Positions 1 through 9,532 of a DNA stretch of 64,000 nucleotides are shown one piece after another. Source of the DNA: an uncultured Mailhella sp. (GTDB lineage Bacteria > Desulfobacterota > Desulfovibrionia > Desulfovibrionales > Desulfovibrionaceae). The notes below the pieces were generated by a model. The model was not told where the DNA came from. It was given only the letters and a program-made list of their open reading frames with translations, and did no database searches. Every line of letters begins with the position of its first letter. The stretch's first letter is position 1. The position numbers and the translations under genes are program-made. The stretch spans positions 2,683,001 to 2,747,000 of the forward strand of contig NZ_OZ007001.1 in the NCBI RefSeq assembly GCF_963931295.1. Reading direction: 5' to 3'.

Positions 1-914
1 AAGTGAAGAAGAACGCCGAAACCTACAAGGAACAGGTGTTCAAGATTCTCGATCCTGAAAAGACGACCGTGGCCTTCAACTCCGAATGGGGCGACAAGCT
101 CACCCCCGCCGATTTTCTGCGCCTCATGTCCAACTGCACCGTGGCCCGCATGATGGAGCGCGACGACTTTGCCAAGCGCTACCGCGAAAACACGCCCATC
201 GCCATTCATGAATTCATGTATCCGCTGCTGCAGGCCTACGACTCCGTCATGCTGCGCACCGACGTGGAAATGGGCGGCACCGATCAGATCTTCAACCTTC
301 TCATGGGGCGCACCCTTCAGGGCCACTACGGCATAGAAGCTCAGTGCGCGCTCACCATGCCTCTGCTGGTGGGCCTGGACGGCGAACGCAAGATGTCCAA
401 GTCCTACGGCAACTACATAGGCGTCATGGAAGCGCCCGCCGATCAGTTCGGCAAGGCCATGTCCATTTCCGACGACCTCATGTGGAACTGGTACGAGCTC
501 ATTTCCGTGAAGTCGCTGGAAGAAATCGCCGACATGAAGGCCCGCGTGCAGGCCGGTACGCTGCATCCCAAGCTGGTGAAGGAAGAGCTCGCCATGGAAA
601 TCGTGGCCCGCTATCACGGCGAGGAAGCGGCCCGCGCCGCCCGCGAAGGCTTCAACAACGTGTTCGGCAAGGGCGGCATTCCTGAAGACGCCATCACCTG
701 GAGCGTCAATTCCGCCGAAGACGACTGCTCGCCCGTGGCCATTCTGGCCGCCACCGGACTGGTGCCTTCCCGCGGCGAGGCCAAGCGCAAGATTGCCGCC
801 GGCTCTCTCAAGGTGAACGGTGAAAAGCTGACCGACGGCCTGAGCGCGCTGCCTGCCGGCGAATATACGCTCAAGTACGGCAAGAAGGGCTTTGTCGTGC
901 TGACGGTGAAGTAG
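1..914 (+). CDS. tyrS: tyrosyl-tRNA synthetase, 3' part (5' end outside window)
   Basis: Charges tRNA-Tyr with tyrosine in the cytoplasm. The reading frame is open to the left edge, so the N-terminal HIGH-containing part of the Rossmann catalytic domain lies outside. Visible are the tyrosine-pocket region ([15 protein letters not shown]), the class I KMSKS loop ([11 protein letters not shown]) and a C-terminal S4-like RNA-binding domain ([20 protein letters not shown] onward) ending in VVLTVK. The small beta-grasp gene starts four bases after the stop, so the two are probably co-transcribed. The GTG at position 3 is internal, not the true start. Identification is secure. Confidence 0.95.
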   Translation, partial: VKKNAETYKEQVFKILDPEKTTVAFNSEWGDKLTPADFLRLMSNCTVARMMERDDFAKRYRENTPIAIHEFMYPLLQAYDSVMLRTDVEMGGTDQIFNLLMGRTLQGHYGIEAQCALTMPLLVGLDGERKMSKSYGNYIGVMEAPADQFGKAMSISDDLMWNWYELISVKSLEEIADMKARVQAGTLHPKLVKEELAMEIVARYHGEEAARAAREGFNNVFGKGGIPEDAITWSVNSAEDDCSPVAILAATGLVPSRGEAKRKIAAGSLKVNGEKLTDGLSALPAGEYTLKYGKKGFVVLTVK

Positions 915-917
915 GCC

Positions 918-1277
918 ATGATTGATCGCAAACCGGAACCTTTCGGCCGCTGCGCCGACGATCGCTGCCCCGGCCGCTGCCCGTACCGCGACCCGGAACT
1001 CATGACGCCCGAAGGCCGCGCCGCGCTGCTTGCCGACCGCCGTCCGGCCGAAGGCGAGCCCTGGCCCGCCAAGGTGGTGCATGTGACGTGCCAGCCGGAA
1101 GAGACGCAGGTGGACGTGCCCCGCGTGAAGGCCAAGAACGTGGGCATTCTGCTGCATACTCTGGGACTGCGGCAGGGAACCGCCATCGTGGCCTGCGGAG
1201 ACACGCTGCTCACGCCCGACACGCCGCTGTACCCCAATCAGCGCGTGCTGGTCAGAAAGGTCATGAGCAGCGGCTGA
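918..1277 (+). CDS. small ThiS/MoaD-like beta-grasp protein with Cys-rich N-terminus
   Basis: 119 residues, function unknown. The C-terminal half (about 52-119) has the ThiS/MoaD ubiquitin-like pattern: KNVGILLHTLGL, an IVACGDTLLTPDTPL turn, and a terminal strand VLVRKVMSSG. Sulfur carriers of this fold normally end in Gly-Gly, the site of thiocarboxylation; this one ends in Ser-Ser-Gly. The N-terminus carries a compact cysteine set (C12, C17, C21 within FGRCADDRCPGRCPY) that could bind a metal. It starts four bases after tyrS with no clear ribosome site of its own, suggesting translational coupling. A role in tRNA thiolation would suit the neighbour but is inference. Confidence 0.7.
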   Translation: MIDRKPEPFGRCADDRCPGRCPYRDPELMTPEGRAALLADRRPAEGEPWPAKVVHVTCQPEETQVDVPRVKAKNVGILLHTLGLRQGTAIVACGDTLLTPDTPLYPNQRVLVRKVMSSG

Positions 1278-1373
1278 TGCATCTGGCCGCCGCTGCCCAG
1301 GCGGAGCTTCGTCGAGTCGCGCGTCCTTGGCGGCGCGCTGTCCGCCGGGCGTGCCTTTATCCTTAATTAATGA

Positions 1374-1450
1374 CGGCGTTCCTTCGTCCGTCTTCGATTC
1401 CCGGATTCGGGACGGAGGCGGGGAAGGAACGCCGATGTTTTTCCGGCTTT
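1374..1450 (+). terminator. probable terminator of the tyrS operon
   Basis: A 12-bp perfect inverted repeat (CGGCGTTCCTTC at 1374-1385, complement at 1423-1434) encloses a second short stem (TCCGTC/GACGGA). It is followed by T-rich sequence (TTTTTCCGGCTTTTTT). No other gene on this strand could use it. Confidence 0.6.
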
Positions 1451-2005
1451 TTTCGAGCGTCATGACCGGTCGGAAACGGCTTTGCCTGTCAGGCGGTCCG
1501 TCCGTGCGGAATCTTCGTGCGGCCGGGCCGCTTTTTTATTTGAGAATCGGGCGTCTTTTTTCATCATCCCGGAGCGGAGAGTCCGTCCGTTTTTCTGATT
1601 TCTGCCGTGGTGCGGGGAATGGGGCGTCCGGCTCGCGGGCGCGTCGAGGCGTGAACCTTGGCAGCCGCATGCGTCAGTACTGCCCGGCATATTCCGGCCA
1701 TGGCGTTCCCCCACGCCTTTGCCTGAGAAGAATGAAGCGCTGCTTTTCGTTTGTTCGGCGTTCCCGCCGCGGTCTTCGTCCGTGAAGATTTCCGAACGCT
1801 CGGGCGGCCTGCCGGGCGTTTTTCCCCGACCGCGCGGAGCTCAAAAATCTGCTTTCTTCCCGTTCGACGGAGCGAAAAAAGCTGCGTTCCGCCCCCGGCG
1901 TCTTTCTGTGAAAAAACAGCACATTTTTGCCGGACGAGTGGATGATTTATCATCCCCGGCGTCCACTTTTTTCGGCTTTCTTGCTGAAATAAGACACAAT
2001 TCCCC
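1451..2005. other. intergenic stretch, no gene seen
   Basis: About 550 bases between the tyrS terminator and the heat-shock promoter. Open frames exist on both strands but have no ribosome site, no family resemblance and strongly biased R/P/G composition typical of chance frames in GC-rich DNA. Nothing supported. Confidence 0.5.
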
Positions 2006-2033
2006 TTGACTGCCCGGCCCTCGTGCTTATCTC
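2006..2033 (+). promoter_or_regulatory. candidate promoter of the dnaJ-cbpM-clpB operon
   Basis: CCCCTTGACT at 2002-2011 followed by CTTATCTC at 2026-2033, about 45 bases before the dnaJ-like start. CTTGAC with a short spacer is compatible with either a housekeeping or a sigma-32-type heat-shock promoter; the spacing (15-16) is not decisive. Confidence 0.4.
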
Positions 2034-2075
2034 AATGTCGATGCGGAAAAATGATGCATCACAGGAGACAATGAT

Positions 2076-3008
2076 ATGGGTGTGGCTTACAAGGATTACT
2101 ACAAGTTGCTGGGCGTAGAGCGCTCGGCATCGAAGGATGAAATCTCCAAGGCTTACAAGAAGCTCGCCCGCAAGTATCATCCCGACCTGAATCCCGGCGA
2201 CAAGAGCGCCGAAGAGAAGTTCAAGGACATCAACGAGGCCTATGAGGTCCTCAAGGACGATGAAAAGCGCCGCATGTACGACCAGCTCGGCCCGAACTGG
2301 AAAGACGGACAGCAGTTTACCGGCGGCCCCGGCTTTGAGAACTTCAACTTCAATTTCAACGGCGCGCAGGGCGGCTTCAGCGGCGTGAACAGCGACTTTT
2401 TCGAAGCGCTGTTCGGTCAGATGGGCCGCGGCGGCTTCGGCAGGCATGAGGGCGACGATCCCTTCGGCTCGTTCCAGAGCGGCTACAGCCGCCGCTCGCG
2501 GCGCGGTTCCGATGTGGAAGCCGAAATCGACATCACGCTTGAGGAGGCCCGCAGGGGCGGCACCAAGCAGGTGACGCTCACCGGCGGCGGCACGTCGACC
2601 AATCTGCAGATAACCATTCCCGCCGGCATACGCGACGGAGGCAAGCTCCGTCTGCGCGGCAAGGGCAATCCCGGCAATCCTGCCGGAGATCTGTATCTCA
2701 CCGTGCGCTACGCGAAGCACCCCGTGTTCCGCGTGGACGGGCTGGATGTTGCCTGCGACGTAACGTTGCAGCCCTGGGAAGCCGTGTTCGGAACAAAAAA
2801 GCGCGTGCCCACGCTGGACGGCGACGTGGAAATGAATATTCCCGCCGGCAGTTCCAGCGGACGCCGTCTGCGTATCCGCGGACGCGGCCTTGGTCCGGCC
2901 ACGGGCCGGGGCGACGAATATGTGACCGTCGCCATCAGCGTGCCCAAACCGGAAGATTTGACTGAAGAACAGCTGAAACACTGGAAGGCTCTTGCCGGAC
3001 AAAAGTAA
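2076..3008 (+). CDS. cbpA: DnaJ-family co-chaperone, CbpA type (no zinc finger)
   Basis: Cytoplasmic Hsp40 that stimulates DnaK ATPase and delivers clients. The J domain spans about residues 5-72 with the essential HPD at 35-37 (YHPDLNP). A Gly/Phe-rich linker follows (about 85-155), then the two-barrel C-terminal substrate domain (IDITLEEA... through [13 protein letters not shown]). The four CxxCxGxG zinc motifs of true DnaJ are absent, which makes it CbpA-like at 310 residues. The start has a good site (CAGGAGACA). It leads an apparent operon with a CbpM-like gene 28 bases downstream and then clpB. Confidence 0.92.
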   Translation: MGVAYKDYYKLLGVERSASKDEISKAYKKLARKYHPDLNPGDKSAEEKFKDINEAYEVLKDDEKRRMYDQLGPNWKDGQQFTGGPGFENFNFNFNGAQGGFSGVNSDFFEALFGQMGRGGFGRHEGDDPFGSFQSGYSRRSRRGSDVEAEIDITLEEARRGGTKQVTLTGGGTSTNLQITIPAGIRDGGKLRLRGKGNPGNPAGDLYLTVRYAKHPVFRVDGLDVACDVTLQPWEAVFGTKKRVPTLDGDVEMNIPAGSSSGRRLRIRGRGLGPATGRGDEYVTVAISVPKPEDLTEEQLKHWKALAGQK

Positions 3009-3036
3009 GCTGCCGGAATGATATAAGAGGTGGGAT

Positions 3037-3345
3037 ATGGCGATTAAAACTGTAACCGCGTGCTCTCCCGCAGCCTCTGCGCTGGTTGCCTGGTCCGAAT
3101 TTCTGGAACAGACGGGCACGCCGGTGGAACGTGTCCGGGAACTCATGGAACTTGGCTGGCTGGAACCTGCCGGTCAGGCGACCCATGCCGTCTTCTTCCG
3201 CCGTTCCGATATTTACCGCACCAGAAAGCTGACGCGGCTGTGCGAAGATTTCGAGATGCCCTGCGTGGCAGGCACCATCATCGTGGATCTTCTGGACCGC
3301 ATTGCGAATCTGGAAACGCGCCTCAGAGAGCTGGAACGCCGATAG
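3037..3345 (+). CDS. cbpM: CbpM-like chaperone modulator / MerR-type HTH protein
   Basis: 102 residues. The order WSEFLEQTGTPVERVRELMELGWLEPAG, then FRRSDIYRTRKLTRLCEDF, then a hydrophobic helix and a Leu/Glu/Arg-rich tail (IANLETRLRELERR), fits the CbpM/HspR branch of MerR-like winged helices. CbpM binds the CbpA J domain and blocks its DnaK stimulation; HspR instead represses heat-shock promoters. Position directly after a CbpA-type gene and before clpB supports either role. Without a clear operator in the upstream region I favour CbpM-like. The tail is probably a short coiled coil. Confidence 0.75.
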   Translation: MAIKTVTACSPAASALVAWSEFLEQTGTPVERVRELMELGWLEPAGQATHAVFFRRSDIYRTRKLTRLCEDFEMPCVAGTIIVDLLDRIANLETRLRELERR

Positions 3346-3540
3346 GCTCCGGCTGGCGCAACACGTTCGGGAAGCTGCGCTCCCGAGCGGATATTTCAAG
3401 CAAATCTACGGTTCCGGCCGGGCCGGAACTGATGTCTGAAGTGTGGAGCGCCTGCGCCCTGAAAGGGCGGGACGATGAAACATTCGCCTTGCCTGACAGG
3501 CGCAAGCCCCGGTACGGGCGTTCCGCAGGGAGGAGTTTTT

Positions 3541-6165
3541 ATGGACATGAACAAGCTTACCATGAAGGCGCAGGAGGCGCTGGGCGACGCTCAGAACATT
3601 GCCCTCATGCGCAATCATCAGGAAGTGGACGTCGAGCATCTCGCTCTTGCGCTGCTGCGTCAGAAGGACGGGCTCGTTCCCGGCATTCTCTCGCGCATGA
3701 ACGCGAAGCCCGAAGTCATCGCCGCGGAGCTGGAACAGTCGCTGGACAAGCGTCCTTCCGTGACCGGTTCCGGCGTGGAGCAGCAGACCATACGCATCAC
3801 GCAGCGTCTGGCCCGCGCGCTCGCTCAGGCCGATGAGCTCGCTCGTCGCCTCAAGGATGAATATATCAGCGTGGAGCACATCTTCGCTCAGCTCATTGAA
3901 GCGGGCGGAGCCATGGGCGACATCTGCCGCAAGAACGGCATCGATCAGGAAAAGTTCCTGCGCGCCACCGCGGAAGTGCGCGGCGGTCAGCGCGTGACCT
4001 CCGCCAGCCCCGAAGAAACCTACGAGGCGCTCTCCAAGTACGGACGCGATCTTGTGGAAGAGGCCGGCAAGGGCAAGCTCGACCCCGTCATCGGCCGTGA
4101 TCAGGAAATCCGCCGCACGATCCGCATTCTGTCCCGCCGCACAAAGAACAACCCTGTTCTCATCGGTGAGGCCGGCGTCGGCAAGACCGCCATTGTGGAA
4201 GGTCTTGCGCATCGTATCGTGAAGGGCGACGTGCCCGAAGGCCTGAAGAACAAGAAACTCATCGCTCTGGACATGGGCGCGCTCATTGCGGGCGCGAAGT
4301 ACCGCGGCGAATTTGAGGAACGTCTGAAGGCCGTGCTCAACGAAGTGCAGCGCGCGGAAGGCCGCATCATTCTGTTCATCGATGAACTGCACACCATTGT
4401 GGGCGCAGGCAAGACCGACGGCGCCATGGACGCGAGCAACCTGCTCAAGCCCATGCTGGCCCGCGGCGAACTGCACTGCATAGGCGCGACCACCATCGAC
4501 GAGTACCGCAAGTACATTGAAAAGGATCCGGCTCTGGAACGTCGTTTCCAGCCCGTGCTGGTGGACGAGCCCAATACCGAAGACGCCATTTCCATTCTGC
4601 GCGGTCTGAAAGAACGCTTTGAAGTGCATCACGGCGTGCGCATCAGCGACTCCGCCATCGTGGAAGCCGTGGTGCTTTCGCAGCGCTACATTTCCGACCG
4701 TCAGCTGCCGGACAAGGCCATCGACATCATTGATGAAGCCGCGGCCATGATCCGCACGGAAATCGATTCGCTGCCTTCCGAGCTCGATGAAATCAACCGC
4801 AAGGTCATGCAGCTCGAAATCGAGCGCGAAGCCCTGCGCCGCGAAACCGACGACGCTTCCCGCGAGCGTCTGCAGAAGCTGGAAAACGAGCTCGCCGATC
4901 TGCGCGGCACGCAGACCACGCTGCGCACCCGCTGGGAAGAGGAAAAGAAGGTCATCAACGGCGTGCGCAAGCTCAAGGAACAGATTGAGCAGACCCGTCA
5001 TCAGATTGAAGAGGCGGAACGCTCCTACGATCTGGCCAAGGCTTCGCAGCTGAAGTACGCCACGCTCCCCGAGCTTGAAAAGCAGCTCAAGGAGACCGAA
5101 GCGAAGGCCGCTGCTCAGAGCGACGGCAAGGAAACCCGCCTGCTCCGCGAGGAAGTGGGCCCGGACGACGTGGCCGACATTGTGGCCCGCTGGACCGGCA
5201 TTCCGGTGACGCGTCTTTTGCAGTCGGAACGCGAAAAGCTGCTGGAGCTGCCTGCGCGTCTGCATGAACGCGTGATCGGTCAGGACGAGGCCGTGCAGGC
5301 CGTGTCCGATGCGGTGCTGAGAGCCCGCGCCGGTCTTTCCGACCCGCATCGCCCCTTGGGCTCCTTCATCTTCCTCGGCCCCACCGGCGTGGGCAAGACC
5401 GAACTGTGCAAGGCGCTGGCCGAAGCCCTGTTCGACACTGAGGACAACATGGTTCGTCTCGACATGAGCGAATACATGGAGAAGTTCTCGGTTTCCCGCC
5501 TCATCGGTTCGCCGCCAGGATATGTCGGTTATGAGGAAGGAGGTCAGCTCACCGAGGCCGTGCGCCGCAAGCCCTACAGCGTGGTGCTTTTCGATGAAGT
5601 GGAAAAGGCGCATCCCGACGTGTTCAACACGCTGCTTCAGCTTCTGGACGACGGTCGTCTGACCGACAGCCAGGGCCGCACCGTGGACTTCCGCAACACC
5701 ATCATCATCATGACGTCCAACATCGGTTCTCCCATCATGCTGGACGGCATCGACGAGAAGGGCGAATTCAAGCCCGGCGTGCGCGACGCGGTGATGAACG
5801 AACTCAAGAAGTTCTTCCGTCCTGAGTTCCTGAACCGTGTGGATGAAACCGTGATGTTCTATCCGCTGCGCGCGGATCAGATCGGCTCCATCGTGGATCT
5901 GCAGATCAAGAGCCTGCAGAAGAGACTCGACGAGCGCAAGATCACGCTGGAACTTTCCGACGAAGCCCGCAGCTTCATTGCCGAATCGGCCTACGACCCC
6001 GCCTACGGCGCGCGTCCGCTCAAGCGCTGGATTCAGCATAACCTGGAAACCAGGCTCGCCCGTGCGGTCATCAGCGGCGAAATCCGCGACGGCTGGAAGG
6101 TGCGCGTTGTGGTTGACAAGAATGAAGACGGCGGCACCCTGAGATTCGAGAGAGTGGAAGGGTAA
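3541..6165 (+). CDS. clpB: ATP-dependent disaggregase ClpB (Hsp100)
   Basis: Hexameric AAA+ unfoldase that pulls proteins out of aggregates together with DnaK. 874 residues, the usual length. The N-terminal Clp_N repeat domain spans about 1-145; AAA1 has Walker A GEAGVGKT near residue 208 and Walker B ILFIDELH; the long charged coiled-coil M domain spans about 400-530; AAA2 has Walker A GPTGVGKT near residue 614 and Walker [15 protein letters not shown]. The ATG at 3541 is chosen because GGGAGGAG lies six bases upstream and the family begins [14 protein letters not shown]; an upstream in-frame ATG at 3475 lacks such support. Last gene of the dnaJ-cbpM-clpB heat-shock unit. Confidence 0.97.
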   Translation: MDMNKLTMKAQEALGDAQNIALMRNHQEVDVEHLALALLRQKDGLVPGILSRMNAKPEVIAAELEQSLDKRPSVTGSGVEQQTIRITQRLARALAQADELARRLKDEYISVEHIFAQLIEAGGAMGDICRKNGIDQEKFLRATAEVRGGQRVTSASPEETYEALSKYGRDLVEEAGKGKLDPVIGRDQEIRRTIRILSRRTKNNPVLIGEAGVGKTAIVEGLAHRIVKGDVPEGLKNKKLIALDMGALIAGAKYRGEFEERLKAVLNEVQRAEGRIILFIDELHTIVGAGKTDGAMDASNLLKPMLARGELHCIGATTIDEYRKYIEKDPALERRFQPVLVDEPNTEDAISILRGLKERFEVHHGVRISDSAIVEAVVLSQRYISDRQLPDKAIDIIDEAAAMIRTEIDSLPSELDEINRKVMQLEIEREALRRETDDASRERLQKLENELADLRGTQTTLRTRWEEEKKVINGVRKLKEQIEQTRHQIEEAERSYDLAKASQLKYATLPELEKQLKETEAKAAAQSDGKETRLLREEVGPDDVADIVARWTGIPVTRLLQSEREKLLELPARLHERVIGQDEAVQAVSDAVLRARAGLSDPHRPLGSFIFLGPTGVGKTELCKALAEALFDTEDNMVRLDMSEYMEKFSVSRLIGSPPGYVGYEEGGQLTEAVRRKPYSVVLFDEVEKAHPDVFNTLLQLLDDGRLTDSQGRTVDFRNTIIIMTSNIGSPIMLDGIDEKGEFKPGVRDAVMNELKKFFRPEFLNRVDETVMFYPLRADQIGSIVDLQIKSLQKRLDERKITLELSDEARSFIAESAYDPAYGARPLKRWIQHNLETRLARAVISGEIRDGWKVRVVVDKNEDGGTLRFERVEG

Positions 6166-6210
6166 GGCCTGATTGAATCATAGCCGCTCCGGCAACGGAG
6201 CGGCGGCAGA

Positions 6211-6252
6211 GAGCCTGCCATGTCGATTATCGGCATGACGGGCTCTTTTTTT
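6211..6252 (+). terminator. terminator after clpB
   Basis: GAGCC (6211-6215) pairs with GGCTC (6241-6245) with further pairing inside (CCATG with CATGACG), followed by seven T. A second GC hairpin (GCCGCTCC/GGAGCGGC) lies just upstream at 6183-6204. Confidence 0.85.
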
Positions 6253-6711
6253 ATGCCCTGAGTGCGGCGAGATGTAGCGGAGAGCTTGGGATAAAATGAG
6301 AGTAGTTTGAATAACACAGTAAAATTATAATATTATTTTGATAATCGGGCGAGGCTGTCGAAACGCGCTCGGCCTGGAGAGGCCTTCCGGTACGGCGGTC
6401 GGTCAAGGGAAGCGTTGCACGGCTTGCCGCCGAAGTTGCCGCGGCGGATTAGACAGCGCCGCCCTGAGCGCGGACGTTCGGCGTAGAAGATCAAGACGGC
6501 GGGGCCATGATTTTTGACAAAATTTTTGACGAAACCGGGCGGCGACGGCAGGCAGAATAAAAAAATTTTTGCGGAAAAACTTTGATTTTAACATCTCGTT
6601 AACAGAAAAATATCGTTTCCTTTCAATTTGGGGTGCCAAGGTCGTCTCATGGAAAAAGAGGGATTTTCCATAACGGTGTTACAAACCAATTTTTTCAAAG
6701 GAATGACTACA
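6253..6711 (+). promoter_or_regulatory. AT-rich control region upstream of the porin
   Basis: No gene. It contains a perfect TATAAT (6326-6331) inside a nearly palindromic AT block (6321-6339). It also has two tandem copies of TTTTTGAC(A/G)AAA (6511-6534) and an A/T run close to the porin start. A strongly expressed porin with a long 5' region is expected to be regulated here. No single promoter can be fixed by eye. Confidence 0.4.
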
Positions 6712-8118
6712 ATGAAAAAGCTTACTACGCTTCTTCTGGCTGCCGGCCTCGTTTTTGCCGCGTCTGCCCCTGCTTCCGCTGTTGATCTTAAGATGGACGG
6801 CCAGTATCTGTTCAACTTCGTTACCGGCGAACGCGTCGGCACCGGCCAGAACTTCGATCAGGCTGGTCAGCGTCTGCGTCTCGGCATGACCCTTACCGCC
6901 AATGAAAACCTGTCCGGCTACTTCCAGGTTCAGGTCGGCACCGGCGTTGACAGCACCACCACCTACGACTGGGGCTCCGATACTTCCGGCAACAGCACCA
7001 AGGTCGGCATGCGTCAGGCTTACATTGACTGGGTGATCCCCCAGACTGTCGTGAAGGTTCGCATGGGCCGTCAGCTCGTTGGTCTGCCTGAAGACGCCTT
7101 CGGCAAGAACGCCATCATGCATCCCGGCTGGCAGGGCCGCGACGGTATCGTCGTGACCGCTCCTGTGACCGACTGGCTCGACCTTACCGCCTTCTGGCTG
7201 CGCGGTGCCTACGACAGCATCAACACCTACGACACCGACCAGTCCAACAAGTCCGACTTCTTCGCCGCTACGGCCGCCTTCAAGTTCGACGGCTTCTCCT
7301 TCACTCCTTATGTGATGTACGCTTCTCTCGACGCTTCCGACGGCGTGTGGAACGATTCCGCTTCCATGGATGAAGATGGTACAATCACTTGGCCTGGCTA
7401 CGGCGCTGGCAACGAGCTGAGCACTCCCGACGGCACCAAGATTCTTGCTGACGGCAATGCCTTCTGGGCCGGCACCAACTTCGTGATGAGCTACTTCGAT
7501 CCCTTCGTGCTGAAGGTCTCCGGCGCTTACGGCATGGTTAGTTATGACGCTGCCAGCAACGGCACCAACTATCAGGACCGCAGCGGCTGGTATGTGCAGG
7601 CCAAGGCTTCCTACAAGACCGCCTACGGCACCCCGATCTTCGGCGGCTGGTACGGCTCCGGTGACGACAGCGACGCCACCTACAAGGGCCAGGGCTGGAT
7701 TCCTGCCTGGGCCGGCCGTTTCCATCCCACCTTCGGTTACTCCGCTGGTGAATTCGGCCTGTTCGACACCACCGTGCGTCACAACATCTCCGGCACCTGG
7801 GGCCTCCAGGCCGGTATCGAAGACGTCAGCTTCCTGCAGGATCTGACCCACAAGTTCACCGTCACCTGGTTCCAGGGCACCAACGATGACAATCTGGCTG
7901 CCAAGGAGAACCCCTACAAGTACATGACCAGCAGCGACAACGTTGTTGAATTCAACCTGGCCAGCACCTACCAGATCTACAAGAACCTGAGCGCCTGCCT
8001 CGAACTCGCCTACATGATCACCGACTACAGCGACGGCGATCACGCCACCTGGGCTGCGAACAACGAGACTGACAAGGACGGCTGGAGCACCGCTCTTACC
8101 TTCCAGTACCTGTTCTAA
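6712..8118 (+). CDS. outer-membrane porin, Desulfovibrio-type homotrimeric
   Basis: Forms water-filled channels in the outer membrane. Precursor of 468 residues with a clean signal peptide (MKKLTTLLLAAGLVFAASAPASA, cleavage about residue 23, then VDLKMDGQY). The mature part alternates polar and aromatic residues as in beta-barrels, carries no cysteine except one near the end, and closes with a strand ending in Phe (ALTFQYLF), the outer-membrane insertion signal. Start chosen at 6712 because AAGGA precedes it at proper distance and the signal peptide begins there; upstream in-frame ATGs would spoil it. Codon use is strongly biased, as in an abundant protein. The OmpR-type regulator downstream may control it (inference). 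Confidence 0.88.
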   Translation: MKKLTTLLLAAGLVFAASAPASAVDLKMDGQYLFNFVTGERVGTGQNFDQAGQRLRLGMTLTANENLSGYFQVQVGTGVDSTTTYDWGSDTSGNSTKVGMRQAYIDWVIPQTVVKVRMGRQLVGLPEDAFGKNAIMHPGWQGRDGIVVTAPVTDWLDLTAFWLRGAYDSINTYDTDQSNKSDFFAATAAFKFDGFSFTPYVMYASLDASDGVWNDSASMDEDGTITWPGYGAGNELSTPDGTKILADGNAFWAGTNFVMSYFDPFVLKVSGAYGMVSYDAASNGTNYQDRSGWYVQAKASYKTAYGTPIFGGWYGSGDDSDATYKGQGWIPAWAGRFHPTFGYSAGEFGLFDTTVRHNISGTWGLQAGIEDVSFLQDLTHKFTVTWFQGTNDDNLAAKENPYKYMTSSDNVVEFNLASTYQIYKNLSACLELAYMITDYSDGDHATWAANNETDKDGWSTALTFQYLF

Positions 8119-8164
8119 TACGCTTTCGGCGTATAGGACATGAACAAGGTGTCCAAATGAATAA

Positions 8165-8199
8165 AACGGGAAAGGCCATTGTGACCTTTCCCGTTTTTT
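8165..8199 (+). terminator. terminator after the porin
   Basis: Perfect 11-bp stem AACGGGAAAGG (8165-8175) / CCTTTCCCGTT (8185-8195) followed by T residues. Confidence 0.92.
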
Positions 8200-8664
8200 G
8201 AATTAATGACGCTTGTGAATATTCTCTATTATATGAATATGTTGGATAAAAATAGCGAGTATCTGTCCAAAAGCTGGACAATGGCGGAAAATGCGACGCA
8301 AGGCGTTTTGTCCACCATGGCATGGACGCCTGTTAAAATAGTTAATTATCTGCTGGGGAAAGTGAATCATACTGTGAGAATATCCACGGCATGGCGTTTA
8401 ACGCGCATGGCCTGCTTCGGCAAAGCCTTTACAGGTGCGACGAAGGGGAGTTTATGGGGCATGGCAACGCCTTTATCATTATAGCTTATTGAAAAAACAG
8501 GAAAATATCAAACGATAGAAGGCGCGTCGTTGTGTCGTTCCGGAGCAGTCCAGGGAATGACATGACGCATGTCTCCGGTGACCTCCCGCCGTTGCAGTTC
8601 GGAAGAGCAGTCCGTGTCCGGCGGCGTCGTTCATGAACATTATTTACAAAGAGGTCCTGAACGC
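8200..8664. other. intergenic stretch between porin and response regulator
   Basis: Less GC-rich than its surroundings. A 92-codon open frame at 8206-8484 (+) has no ribosome site and no recognisable family, so it is not called. The region probably holds the promoter of the response regulator; no convincing -35/-10 pair was found. Confidence 0.4.
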
Positions 8665-9399
8665 GTGGAATCGTTACTGTCAGAAAAAGGGCTTCGCCTG
8701 CTTCTCGTCACGGAAGATGAACAGTTTGCACAAACGCTGTATAAATACCTCACGCCGCTCGGCTACAATATGGATATGGCTTCCAGCGGCACGGCCGGAT
8801 GGAAGAGAGCTTCTTCCAGCACCTACGACGCGCTTCTTATCGACATAGCGCTTTCCGGCATGGACGGCCTGACGCTGTGCCGTCCTCTTCGCGATGAAGT
8901 GGGGCTGGAAACGCCCATTCTTATGTTTATGGATGGAGAATCCTTGGAGGCCAAAGTGCTTGGCCTGAACTGGGGCGCAGACGTATTCATCAACAAAGCT
9001 GCCGACATGCGAGAATTTGAGGCGGTCGTGCGCGCCCTGGTGCGGCGCATTGGCGCTCGTCAGGGATCCCGCACGCTGAGCTGGGCCGGGCTGGAACTGG
9101 ATCCGCACATGCATACGGTCACCTGCGAGGGCGTTCCCCTCACGCTCAGGCCCACGGCCTTCACCATTCTGGCGAGGCTCATGCGTCAGGCTCCCGGCGT
9201 CGTGTCCCGGAAGGATCTGGAATATGAAATTTACGGAGACTTTCCGCCGGACAGCGATTCGCTGCGTACGCATATTCATTCTCTGCGCAGGGCGCTGCAG
9301 GCGGCGGGAAGGCCGATTCTGAAAACCGTGACGCACGTGGGCTTCCGTCTGACGCCGTGGCCGCCTGCCGAAGCGTCGGCCCTTGCCTCGCAGCAATGA
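8665..9399 (+). CDS. OmpR/PhoB-type response regulator (no adjacent kinase)
   Basis: Receiver domain (about 10-125) followed by a winged-helix DNA-binding domain (about 140-235, ending HVGFRL, the classic OmpR wing). The phospho-acceptor is D60 in ALLIDIALSGMDG; the acidic pocket reads TEDE and the conserved lysine is in FINKAAD rather than the usual LxKPF, so the receiver is somewhat divergent. I chose the GTG at 8665 because AAAGAGG lies ten bases upstream and the receiver fold then starts normally; an in-frame ATG at 8569 would add 32 residues of unlikely sequence. No histidine kinase is adjacent. Proximity to the porin suggests a target, by inference only. Confidence 0.85.
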   Translation: MESLLSEKGLRLLLVTEDEQFAQTLYKYLTPLGYNMDMASSGTAGWKRASSSTYDALLIDIALSGMDGLTLCRPLRDEVGLETPILMFMDGESLEAKVLGLNWGADVFINKAADMREFEAVVRALVRRIGARQGSRTLSWAGLELDPHMHTVTCEGVPLTLRPTAFTILARLMRQAPGVVSRKDLEYEIYGDFPPDSDSLRTHIHSLRRALQAAGRPILKTVTHVGFRLTPWPPAEASALASQQ

Positions 9400-9479
9400 C
9401 GCGCGGGCATGTCGGCGTTCGAGTGCGGTTCGGCCGCGGCGCAACGCCTGTCTGTCCGCTCTGGAGCGTCAATGACTGC

Positions 9480-9524
9480 GCCGCGCCTGAGCTGTTTCTG
9501 GTCAGGCGCGGCGTTCGTTTCTTG
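9480..9524 (+). terminator. terminator after the response regulator
   Basis: Perfect 11-bp stem GCCGCGCCTGA (9480-9490) / TCAGGCGCGGC (9502-9512), then GTTCGTTTCTT. It separates two convergent genes. Confidence 0.8.
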
Positions 9525-9532
9525 AAGCGGGA

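Noticed and set aside
3406..6039. 877-codon antisense frame opposite clpB
   Set aside because: Mirror of the clpB codon bias in GC-rich DNA; His/Gly/Ala-rich translation without family resemblance.
8206..8484. Possible 92-residue gene between porin and response regulator
   Set aside because: No ribosome site, no recognisable domain, and it sits just after a terminator; left uncalled though not excluded.
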